Shown here: piece by piece, positions 7,149 through 15,040 of the stretch
Layout of the letters: each line of letters begins with the position of its first letter
Position numbering within the stretch: position 1 is the stretch's first letter
From: an uncultured Paludibacter sp.
GTDB lineage: Bacteria; Bacteroidota; Bacteroidia; Bacteroidales; Paludibacteraceae
Assembly: GCA_937927845.1 (NCBI GenBank)
Contig: CALFXE010000038.1
Span: forward strand, 1 to 18,250
DNA: 18,250 bases
Reading direction: 5' to 3'
Position numbers and translations under genes: made by a program
The notes under the pieces: model-generated
What the model was told of the DNA's origin: nothing
What the model saw: only the letters and a program-made list of their open reading frames with translations
The model's database searches: none

Positions 7149-7604
7149 ATGAAATACAAATCAACATCCGAGCCGATGGAAATGTCCTATTTCCGGCTCA
7201 ACCTGTTATCTTTTCTTCGCGATGCCCACCCCGACAAGGCAGACGACTTTTCATTCATTGCCGGACGCGGGGATATGGCCGCCGAAGCGTACAGCGAAGC
7301 CATCAAAAGCGGCTTAGACCATATTCAGGCAGCCGAAATTGCCAACGAAGCCCTGTTCAAAGGCTTGCACTTCTCTCCCTGTAATACAATAGTCGAAATC
7401 CTCTGGAACGAGTTTCAGGGCGAAGTACCCGAAGACAAGGCAAAAGAACTGGCTCTCAGACTGCTGCCGGAATGCGAATCCGTCTTCGCCGGCTATCCCC
7501 TGTCGGACAGCTTCTCCGATGAACCGGAATACGAACTGCTCTACACTGAACTGACCGGAGCTATTGCCCTCTACCTCGAAAGCCATAACCCTCTTCATTC
7601 TTAA
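7149..7604 (+). CDS. DUF1896 domain protein
   Basis: A 151-residue acidic, mostly helical protein of the DUF1896 family, which I know as a regular neighbour of topB and the methylase-helicase in Bacteroidetes conjugative elements. No activity is known to me. Visible traits are a SYFRLNLLSFLRD helix near the N-terminus, a GRGDMAAEAYSEAI segment and a tail rich in Glu and Leu (YELLYTELTGAIALYLE). There are no membrane segments, signal peptide or metal-binding cysteines. The start ATG is three bases after the third 16-bp repeat. It ends 27 bases before the methylase-helicase, over an AT-rich spacer (about 7605-7625), and is probably translated from the same message. It may be an accessory to one of the two large DNA enzymes on either side (inference from position only). 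Confidence 0.88.
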   Translation: MKYKSTSEPMEMSYFRLNLLSFLRDAHPDKADDFSFIAGRGDMAAEAYSEAIKSGLDHIQAAEIANEALFKGLHFSPCNTIVEILWNEFQGEVPEDKAKELALRLLPECESVFAGYPLSDSFSDEPEYELLYTELTGAIALYLESHNPLHS

Positions 7605-7631
7605 TTTTTAATTCATAATTGATTTAAGGCT

Positions 7632-10600
7632 ATGGCATATAATAAGAAAAACCATCTGCGTCAGAATATTGACGCAATCAAAATAGCATTAACGCTCGAT
7701 AAAGAACACAGGGAAGCTACTCACCAAGAACGGCAAATACTCGCCACCTATTCCGGTTTCGGCGGTATTAAGGCCATCCTGAACCCTGCCGCCAAACCCG
7801 AAGACATTCAGTACTGGACTAAATCCGATGCTGAACTGTTTCCGTTGGTACAGGAACTTCACGAGGTACTCCGCGATAATTCACCTACGCCGGAAGTCTA
7901 TAAACGCTATGTCAGCTCCCTGAAAAGTTCTGTCCTGACCGCATTTTATACACCAAAACCTGTTACAGATGCACTGATGGATGTATTGGAAGCCAGCGGA
8001 ATCAGACCCTCTCACTTTCTGGAGCCGAGTGCCGGAACAGGCACGTTCCTGTCTTCGTTCAAAGAAACTATGTTGCCGGCAAATATAACCGCTTTTGAAA
8101 AAGACCTACTGACAGGTAAAATCCTCTCGCACCTCCATTCACATAATGTTAAGGTGAGGGTTGAAGGCTACGAGAAAATGGAAGGACGCTACAACGGACA
8201 ATTCGATGTCGTCGCTTCCAATATCCCCTTTGGCGATGTCGCTGTCTTCGACCCACAGCTTTCCACCCACGAGATATCTGCTGTCAAGCAATCGACACAG
8301 GCTATTCACAACTACTTCTTTGCAAAAAGCGTGCAGGCAGTCAGAGAAGGTGGCATCATCGCTTTCATAACCAGTCAGGGTGTTCTTAATTCGGAACAAA
8401 ACAAACCCATACGGGAATACCTGATGAATATCTGCGATGTGGTATCCGCCATCCGTTTGCCCAATAATCTCTTTTCCGATAACGCAGGAACAGATGTCGG
8501 CAGCGATTTAATCATTTTGCAAAAGAATACGGAGAAAAGGGAACTCGACCAACGGCAGCAGGATTTCATCGAATCCCGCAAACTGTCGAATGGGATTTCC
8601 ATCAACAACCTGTTCCGTGATTTCGACAGAGTGGTACAAACCAGTTCAAAGATAGACACCGACCCTTACGGTAAACCCGCGATAGTCTTTACCTACGAAG
8701 GCAGTACGAAAGAGTTAGCCGAATCCATGCGGACAATGCTGTACAAAGATTTTGCAAATCATTACAATCATCGCCTTTATCGGCAGCATGAACGGGATAT
8801 TCCGAAAAAAGCACAGGAACAGGAAATAAAGCAGGAAAGAAAAAGTACAGCCCAACTTGATTGGGAGGAAAATTCATTAGGCTGGGAAGATGTTTTATCA
8901 GACGAACAACTGTCTGTTAATGTACATGAACAACCCAAACAATTTACAGGTACCCTTTTCGATATGGATGATCCTGCCATTAAAAAAGAGCCGACCCCGG
9001 AGGCGAAACCCCAGTCCGTAACACAGGAGCCATTAATAACCCTTTATGACCTTTTTGGCTTTACCCAAGAGGAACGCAGTCAGGTAAACAAACCTAAAAA
9101 GCGGGGTAGAAAATCCAAATCGCAGGCAGGCAAATCAAAAGAATTGCCATTTATGGACTGGCGCGAAGAAATGATAGTAAATGCGCATGAGAAAAGGGAA
9201 AAACTGCAACAAGAAAGTGCTAATGCCTATCCCGTATTCAATGCCCGACGGGAAGAACAACTGGAACGGCTGAAAGAAGAAGCCGAAAGGGAACAACAGG
9301 AACGTATGAAACCAGTTCCTTTTCTATTGGAAGATATACCGTCCCATTACCGTGAAGGTTCGCTTGTTACTGACGAAAATAATCGTATCGGTTATTTGCG
9401 TGATTTGAACGGATTTCAGCCGATGTTCCATCCGCTTCAGCTCACAGGCACACAGCAGGCGAAAGCATCCCTTTATATAGAGATACGGGATACCTATCAC
9501 CACCTGTACAGCAACGAAGCCACACGCTTGGAAGCCAATCCCGCACTTCGTGATATGCTTAACAGGCTCTATGACGATTTTACCCGGCGTTTCGGAAATA
9601 TAAACGACGCGAAAAACCTGAGCCTGATTAAAATGGATGCCGGAGGAACGGAAATCCTTTCTTTGGAACGCTATATCGACGGAAAAGCCGTCAAAGCCGA
9701 TATATTCCAACAACCGGTTGCCTTTAATCCGAATGAGATTACCCATGCCGATAACGCGCGGGAAGCTCTGACCGCTTCTTTGAATAAATATGCTCTGGTA
9801 AACCTCGACTATATAGCAAAGCTCACAGGCGGCACATCTGATGAGATACTCGAAGAACTGAAAGGGCAGGTCTTTTTCAATCCGATGATTGGAACTTATG
9901 AAATTAAAGACAAGTTTATCAGCGGCAATGTCATTTCCAAAGCAGAACACGTCGAAAAGTATCTGGAAAACCACCCCGGCCACGAAGCAGCAAAAGAATC
10001 TCTCACGACATTGCGGGAAGCGATACCCCGCCCGATACCTTTTGAAGATTTGGATTTCAACTTCGGGGAGAGGTGGATTCCGACAGGTATTTATAGCAAA
10101 TATGCTACTCATCTGTTTGACACAAATGTATCAATCCACTATACACAAAGCCGTGATGAATACAACCTGAACGCAGACAGTAAAAATGTAAATATTTACG
10201 ACCAGTATGCTGTAAAAACCCAAAGCAGGACATTTGACGGAGTAGCCCTGATGAAACACGCACTTCACAATACGTCTCCCGATATTACCAAGAAAGTCAA
10301 TAAAATGATTGACGGAGAACTTAAAGAAGTCAAAGTGCGTGATTCCGAATCCATCCAACTCGCCAACTCTAAAATTGACGAGATACGCAATGGTTTTACC
10401 GACTGGCTGAACGGGCAATCGCAGGAGTTCAAAGACCGGTTAGCGGATAAATATAACCGCACCTTTAATTGTTTTGTCCGTCCTGATTACGACGGAAGTC
10501 ACCAAGAGTTTCCCGGACTGGATCTGAAAGGGTTGGGTATTCCCGACCTGTATAAAAGCCAGAAAGATGCCGTCTGGATGGATAAACTCAATGGCGGGGG

Positions 10601-13277
10601 TATAATCGATCATGAAGTAGGAGGTGGTAAAACCCTGATAATGTGCGTAAGTGCCTACGAGAAAAAACGCTTGGGATTGGTAAACAAACCGCTCATTATG
10701 GCACTTAAAGCCAATGTACATGAGATAGCCCAAACTTTCTGTACAGCTTACCCCAATGCAAAGGTTTTATATCCGGGCAAAGAAGATTTTACGCCTGCCA
10801 AACGTATGCGGATTTTCAATGAAATGAAAAATAATAACTGGGATGCTATTATTTTAACACACGAACAATTCGGTATGATACCCCAATCCCCTGAAATACA
10901 GCAACGGATATTACAGGCGGAACTGGATAGCGTTGAAGAAAATCTGGAAGTATTACGGGCACAAGGCAAGGAAATTTCCCGTGCAATGGAGAAGGGCTTA
11001 ATCAAAAGACAGTTAAACCTTGAAGCTAAACTGGAGAATGTAGCCCACCAAATCAAAACCCGCACGGATGATACAGTGGACTTTCGCCTGATGGGTATAG
11101 ACCATCTCTATGTAGATGAATCGCACCGCTTCAAAAACCTGACTTTTACCACCCGCCACGACCGGGTGGCAGGTCTGGGCAATGCTGACGGTTCTCAACG
11201 TGCCCTGAATATGCTTTTTGCCCTGCGTACCATTCAGGACAGGACGGATAAGGATTTGGGTGCGACCTTCCTTTCAGGAACAACTGTTTCTAATAGTCTG
11301 ACGGAGTTATACCTGTTATTCAAGTATCTCCGTCCGAATGAATTGGAACGGCAGGGAATCACCACCTTTGACGCATGGGCAGCCATTTTCGCTAAAAAGT
11401 CGATAGATTATGAGTTTTCAGTAACCAATGAGATTGTTCAGAAAGAACGCTTTCGGTATTTTATCAAAGTACCTGAATTAGCGGCTTTCTATGCCGAGAT
11501 AACCGACTATCGTTCTGCGGAAGATATAGGTATCGACCGACCTGTAAAGAATGAAATCCTGCATAATATTCCGCCTACGTCCGACCAACAGGAATTTATT
11601 AAAAAGTTGGTAGAGTTCGCTAAAACAGGTAATGCGGAACTGTTGGGACGTGCCCCGTTGTCTGAAAGCGAAGAAAAAGCCAAAATGCTGATTGCTACCG
11701 ACTATGCCCGTAAGATGTCGCTCGATATGCGGTTGATTGATCCCATCAAATATGACGACAATGTAGATAACAAAGCATCCCATGTCGCCAAAACAGTGTC
11801 GGACTACTACACAAAGTTTGACGAACATAAGGCAACACAATTTATCTTTTCTGACTTGGGGACTTACAAACCCGGAGAATGGAATCCCTGTTCCGAAATA
11901 AAACGCAAATTAGTGGATGACTACGGAATCCCCTCGCATGAAATACGCTTTATTCAGGAAGCCAAAACAGACAAGGCTCGTAAACAGATGATTTCCGATA
12001 TGAACACCGGAAAAATACGTGTATTATTCGGATCTACCGAAATGTTGGGAACGGGTGTAAATGCTCAGAAACGCTGCGTTGCCATTCATCATTTGGACGC
12101 ACCGTGGCGGCCAAGTGACCTTGAACAGCGGGACGGAAGGGGCATCCGTAAAGGTAACGATATAGCAAAATTATATGCTGATAATAAGGTAGATGTGATT
12201 ATCTATGCTGTTGAAAAATCATTGGATGCCTACAAGTTCGGATTACTGCACAACAAGCAGTTATTCATCCGCCAGTTGAAGAATAACTCTCTGGGTAGCC
12301 GAACTATCGACGAGGGCAGTATGGACGAAAAAGGCGGTATGAACTTTAGCGAATATGTCGCTATCCTGAGTGGTAATACCGAATTGTTGGAGAAAGCGCG
12401 GCTGGAAAAGAAAATCGCATCGTTGGAATCGGAACGACAAGCCTTTATGCGAGGGAAATCATCATCCCGCTATAAGTTGGAAGGTATTATGTCTGATGTG
12501 GAAAAGAATAACGGATTCATTAACCGTATATCTAAGGATATTGAAGCGTTTAATTCCCGTGTGCAATATCAACCTGACGGAGTTACCCGCCTGAATCCTG
12601 TTCAGTTGGACGGATTGCAAGGCAGTAACCCGAAAGAAGTGGGCTTAAAACTAAACGAAATTGCTGACAACGCCAGAACGCATGGAGCGCATGAGAAAAT
12701 CGGTACGCTTTACGGTTTTGATTTAATGGTAAAGTCAGAAACCACAGCTAAAGACGGCTTCGATGTAATACAAAACCGCTTCTTTATTAAAGGCGAAGGC
12801 GATATTCTCTATAACTATAATCACGGGGTAATGGCGACCGATCCGAAGACGGCGGCACAGAATTTCCTCAATGCACTCGATACTATGCCCAAACTGTTGG
12901 AAAAATACCAATCGGATAACGAGAAACTGCAAAAGGACATTCCCGTTCTCAAAGAAGTAGTCGAAACCACATGGCGGAAAGAGCCAGAACTGAAAGTCCT
13001 GAAAGACGACTTGATTAAGTTAGACCGTGAAATCCAACTTTCGTTGAAACCGATTGAGGAAAGTGAGGGACAGGAGAGTATTTCCGACAATAAGATTTCA
13101 ACTAATAACCGGAGCCAATCGCAGGGAAAATCCGAAACAACAACAGTTAAGGATGCACCATTGCCAGATACTTTACAGGGAATTAAAGAAATAATGGGGG
13201 ATAGGCTTGTTATTACATCGGTAGGTGGTAGTCCGCCGAAAGTGGAGAGAAAGGAAAGTAAAACTTTTAAGTTATAG
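7632..13277 (+). CDS. Giant N6-adenine methylase / SNF2-type helicase of conjugative elements
   Basis: An 1881-residue fusion. The N-terminal part is an N6-adenine methylase: SAM motif I LEPSAGTG (130-137) and motif IV NIPF at 197-200, where the usual second residue P is I. A charged linker has an AT-hook-like KKRGRKSK (489-496) and a Glu/Arg-rich coiled coil around 530-560. The C-terminal part is a superfamily 2 helicase: motif I EVGGGKT (995-1001, K1000), DESH box (1162-1165), an SGT motif III near 1215, a second lobe from about 1398, and motif VI QRDGRGIRKG (1499-1508). A charged helical tail follows. The family is a regular part of the DNA-processing module of these elements. The layout recalls phage P1 DarB (methylase plus helicase), so protection of entering DNA from host restriction is possible (inference). 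The helicase looks intact; methylase activity is less sure because of NIPF. A strong terminator follows. Confidence 0.93.
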   Translation: MAYNKKNHLRQNIDAIKIALTLDKEHREATHQERQILATYSGFGGIKAILNPAAKPEDIQYWTKSDAELFPLVQELHEVLRDNSPTPEVYKRYVSSLKSSVLTAFYTPKPVTDALMDVLEASGIRPSHFLEPSAGTGTFLSSFKETMLPANITAFEKDLLTGKILSHLHSHNVKVRVEGYEKMEGRYNGQFDVVASNIPFGDVAVFDPQLSTHEISAVKQSTQAIHNYFFAKSVQAVREGGIIAFITSQGVLNSEQNKPIREYLMNICDVVSAIRLPNNLFSDNAGTDVGSDLIILQKNTEKRELDQRQQDFIESRKLSNGISINNLFRDFDRVVQTSSKIDTDPYGKPAIVFTYEGSTKELAESMRTMLYKDFANHYNHRLYRQHERDIPKKAQEQEIKQERKSTAQLDWEENSLGWEDVLSDEQLSVNVHEQPKQFTGTLFDMDDPAIKKEPTPEAKPQSVTQEPLITLYDLFGFTQEERSQVNKPKKRGRKSKSQAGKSKELPFMDWREEMIVNAHEKREKLQQESANAYPVFNARREEQLERLKEEAEREQQERMKPVPFLLEDIPSHYREGSLVTDENNRIGYLRDLNGFQPMFHPLQLTGTQQAKASLYIEIRDTYHHLYSNEATRLEANPALRDMLNRLYDDFTRRFGNINDAKNLSLIKMDAGGTEILSLERYIDGKAVKADIFQQPVAFNPNEITHADNAREALTASLNKYALVNLDYIAKLTGGTSDEILEELKGQVFFNPMIGTYEIKDKFISGNVISKAEHVEKYLENHPGHEAAKESLTTLREAIPRPIPFEDLDFNFGERWIPTGIYSKYATHLFDTNVSIHYTQSRDEYNLNADSKNVNIYDQYAVKTQSRTFDGVALMKHALHNTSPDITKKVNKMIDGELKEVKVRDSESIQLANSKIDEIRNGFTDWLNGQSQEFKDRLADKYNRTFNCFVRPDYDGSHQEFPGLDLKGLGIPDLYKSQKDAVWMDKLNGGGIIDHEVGGGKTLIMCVSAYEKKRLGLVNKPLIMALKANVHEIAQTFCTAYPNAKVLYPGKEDFTPAKRMRIFNEMKNNNWDAIILTHEQFGMIPQSPEIQQRILQAELDSVEENLEVLRAQGKEISRAMEKGLIKRQLNLEAKLENVAHQIKTRTDDTVDFRLMGIDHLYVDESHRFKNLTFTTRHDRVAGLGNADGSQRALNMLFALRTIQDRTDKDLGATFLSGTTVSNSLTELYLLFKYLRPNELERQGITTFDAWAAIFAKKSIDYEFSVTNEIVQKERFRYFIKVPELAAFYAEITDYRSAEDIGIDRPVKNEILHNIPPTSDQQEFIKKLVEFAKTGNAELLGRAPLSESEEKAKMLIATDYARKMSLDMRLIDPIKYDDNVDNKASHVAKTVSDYYTKFDEHKATQFIFSDLGTYKPGEWNPCSEIKRKLVDDYGIPSHEIRFIQEAKTDKARKQMISDMNTGKIRVLFGSTEMLGTGVNAQKRCVAIHHLDAPWRPSDLEQRDGRGIRKGNDIAKLYADNKVDVIIYAVEKSLDAYKFGLLHNKQLFIRQLKNNSLGSRTIDEGSMDEKGGMNFSEYVAILSGNTELLEKARLEKKIASLESERQAFMRGKSSSRYKLEGIMSDVEKNNGFINRISKDIEAFNSRVQYQPDGVTRLNPVQLDGLQGSNPKEVGLKLNEIADNARTHGAHEKIGTLYGFDLMVKSETTAKDGFDVIQNRFFIKGEGDILYNYNHGVMATDPKTAAQNFLNALDTMPKLLEKYQSDNEKLQKDIPVLKEVVETTWRKEPELKVLKDDLIKLDREIQLSLKPIEESEGQESISDNKISTNNRSQSQGKSETTTVKDAPLPDTLQGIKEIMGDRLVITSVGGSPPKVERKESKTFKL

Positions 13278-13284
13278 TATAGTG

Positions 13285-13316
13285 TGGTTGTGAACATATA
13301 ATTCACAACCATTTTT
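13285..13316 (+). terminator. Intrinsic terminator after the methylase-helicase
   Basis: TGGTTGTGAA (13285-13294) and TTCACAACCA (13302-13311) form a perfect 10-bp stem with a 7-base loop, followed by five T. It begins 8 bases after the methylase-helicase stop. The T-run runs into the stop codon of the opposing RES gene. On the minus strand the same stem lacks a T-run, so it may stop only the plus-strand operon efficiently. Confidence 0.85.
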
Positions 13317-14346
13317 ATATATCTCCAAAACTTTTATCTTCAAACAAAACACCGTCATATAAAATCGGATATTCACTGGAATCAGGAACAAAAGTTTCAA
13401 TAACAGGAGGTTCTTCTGAAATAATATTTTCTGCATTATAATGAAACAGTACGATATTGTCGCCTATGTAACTACGTGCAGATTCATATTTAATTCCGTT
13501 ATATCCTGCCTTTTTCGCACAATCCATGATAAACCTTGTAATGAAGTAATCAGGTCTCCAATTTCCTTCGTTATCTTTTATACAAGATAGATATCCTCCT
13601 GTATGTAGTGCAATAAGCAAAGCATGCGTAGATAACGTCATCATTGTCCAATCGAAAGTTAAATCGAGTATGTTTTCAATTGGTTTGTTTATATTAACTT
13701 TTTGTATCCATACTAAACGACTTTCTTTAGTATCTCCTAAAATTTCTGCTTTTGCTGTATCTTTTTCTTTAGATAAGTATAAATGACTTTGGCCTGAATG
13801 ATTGAAGCGTCCTTCTTTTGGTATTCCTACAGGAGCAAGCATTAAATCTTTCGTCTCAAAGGCGGTATCATTTTCGACTTTGCGACAACGATAAAATTCC
13901 CCTGATACAGTTTCGACAGGTAGTTTTTTTGCTTCAATTTCTTTTTTTATGTCTCTCGCTATTTTACAATCTAATGATAGAAAAGGGTGCTTGATTATTA
14001 AGTTCTTAAATTCACTTAATGGTTTTCCATATTTGCGTTTAGTGAATTCAAAATGTTTATCTAATTCTATTTCATATTTTGTTTTTAGACCAATTTCTGA
14101 GAATGGATCAAAATCAGATGTTCCGCATCTGCACGATAAATTTCTAGCAAATAATTCATATAAGTTCTCTGGAACATTATAGTCATACAATAGTTCACTG
14201 ATTTCTGTACGGTCACCATGTATCCATACAGGCTCCCCTTCGTCATAAGGTTGACAATTATAGCAATACTCTACTTGCCCTTGTATTCTATTGAACAGTC
14301 TTTGATTCTTCTTTGAAAGTTCACTGATTTCATCTGTTTCATACAT
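13315..14346 (-). CDS. RES-domain protein with HEPN/RES-type N-terminal domain (predicted NAD+-consuming toxin)
   Basis: A 343-residue protein. The C-terminal half (about 150-315) has the three hallmarks of the RES fold: FYRCR (R153/R155), AKAE (E201) and YESAR (S289). It also has the linking motifs EGRFNHSGQSHLYLS (178-192) and GDNIVLF (295-301). RES toxins such as MbcT break down NAD+ by phosphorolysis or hydrolysis and stop growth. The N-terminal half resembles the HEPN/RES N-terminal domain, with CxxC (C28/C31) and CxC (C72/C74) as a likely zinc site. I chose ATG 14346 (MYETDEI); the longer frame to 14400 begins at a TTG and would overlap the upstream gene by 29 bases. It is the last gene of the cargo operon, 25 bases after the nuclease-like gene. 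No Xre-family antitoxin, the usual RES partner, is present. Activity is predicted from motifs only. Confidence 0.85.
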   Translation of the reverse strand: MYETDEISELSKKNQRLFNRIQGQVEYCYNCQPYDEGEPVWIHGDRTEISELLYDYNVPENLYELFARNLSCRCGTSDFDPFSEIGLKTKYEIELDKHFEFTKRKYGKPLSEFKNLIIKHPFLSLDCKIARDIKKEIEAKKLPVETVSGEFYRCRKVENDTAFETKDLMLAPVGIPKEGRFNHSGQSHLYLSKEKDTAKAEILGDTKESRLVWIQKVNINKPIENILDLTFDWTMMTLSTHALLIALHTGGYLSCIKDNEGNWRPDYFITRFIMDCAKKAGYNGIKYESARSYIGDNIVLFHYNAENIISEEPPVIETFVPDSSEYPILYDGVLFEDKSFGDI

Positions 14347-14371
14347 AATTCTATAGCTGATTGAAATAAAG

Positions 14372-15040
14372 TCATGAAACAGTATTCGATGTGAAATCAA
14401 ACATTAAATGTTTCATTAATGGGGGACTGTCGTGAGTAGAAATATAACATGATTCAAAATCAATAAGTCCAAATGAGTGCTGACTCAATTCTTCAGGTTT
14501 TCTATTTAGGCTACACAAACATGAGTTTAGTGCTGAAATAATATTTTCTGCTTTGCCTTGAAGAATGTAACCAATTAAACAGCCATTCGGTGGATATTTC
14601 CCAGAGATAAAGTTATCAATGCCTGTTTCTATATATCGCTTACATAAGCTATGCGCATTAATACTTATCTTTCCATTTTTACCTATTCTATTTGTTTCAC
14701 AATCTGATTCTATCAAGTTTTTAGCTTCTGCAAAAAACTCCCATTCAGTATCTGTCCAAGTAGAAAAACAAAAATCAATTCTTGGAGATTTGTTTGCTGA
14801 TAAATTGTCTTCTTTGTATAATCTATGTTCTGGTTCAACTCTAATTTTCCACGCAATCCGATTTTTATTAGATTGAAGACAATTTGTTAATTCTTTAGAA
14901 ATATCTTCTTCAACCCAATTGACAGAGATAGTCTTTTTAGATTTTATGTCTCCATAGACTTCACTTAATAAAATGAAGCAACGTTTCTCTAAAACCTGAA
15001 TCGTGGTATTTATATATATGGGATTTAAACTTCCTATCAT
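14372..15040 (-). CDS. Unrecognised protein with PD-(D/E)XK-like nuclease signature
   Basis: A 222-residue protein that I do not recognise by family. A stretch of SPRIDFCF (D89), a 15-residue gap and EFFAEAKNL (E105, K107) has the D-x(n)-E-x-K layout of the restriction-endonuclease-like fold, placed on two strands as expected. A later RYIETGIDNF and GCLIGYILQG suit the helix and strand that follow the core in that fold. There are no membrane segments or signal peptide. Its start overlaps the stop of the methyltransferase gene in ATGA (15037-15040), so the two are translationally coupled, and the RES gene follows within 25 bases. As partner of a DNA methyltransferase it would be the natural nuclease subunit. 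The nuclease call is inference from one motif; a non-catalytic recognition or inhibitor role remains open. Confidence 0.65.
   Translation of the reverse strand: MIGSLNPIYINTTIQVLEKRCFILLSEVYGDIKSKKTISVNWVEEDISKELTNCLQSNKNRIAWKIRVEPEHRLYKEDNLSANKSPRIDFCFSTWTDTEWEFFAEAKNLIESDCETNRIGKNGKISINAHSLCKRYIETGIDNFISGKYPPNGCLIGYILQGKAENIISALNSCLCSLNRKPEELSQHSFGLIDFESCYISTHDSPPLMKHLMFDFTSNTVS

Noticed and set aside
7115..7384. Open frame covering the leader and start of the DUF1896 gene
   Set aside because: It is another frame of the DUF1896 gene, and its protein shows no family pattern.
9093..9116. AT-hook in the methylase-helicase linker
   Set aside because: KKRGRKSK only resembles an AT-hook; the central GRP core is missing the proline, so it is noted only as a basic patch.
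9324..10112. 262-residue open frame antisense to the methylase-helicase
   Set aside because: It is long but cysteine- and phenylalanine-rich, typical of a frame opposite a conserved coding region; no motifs and no promoter.
14347..14400. Longer start of the RES gene
   Set aside because: The longer frame begins with TTG and overlaps the upstream gene by 29 bases; ATG 14346 directly precedes the recognisable N-terminal domain.
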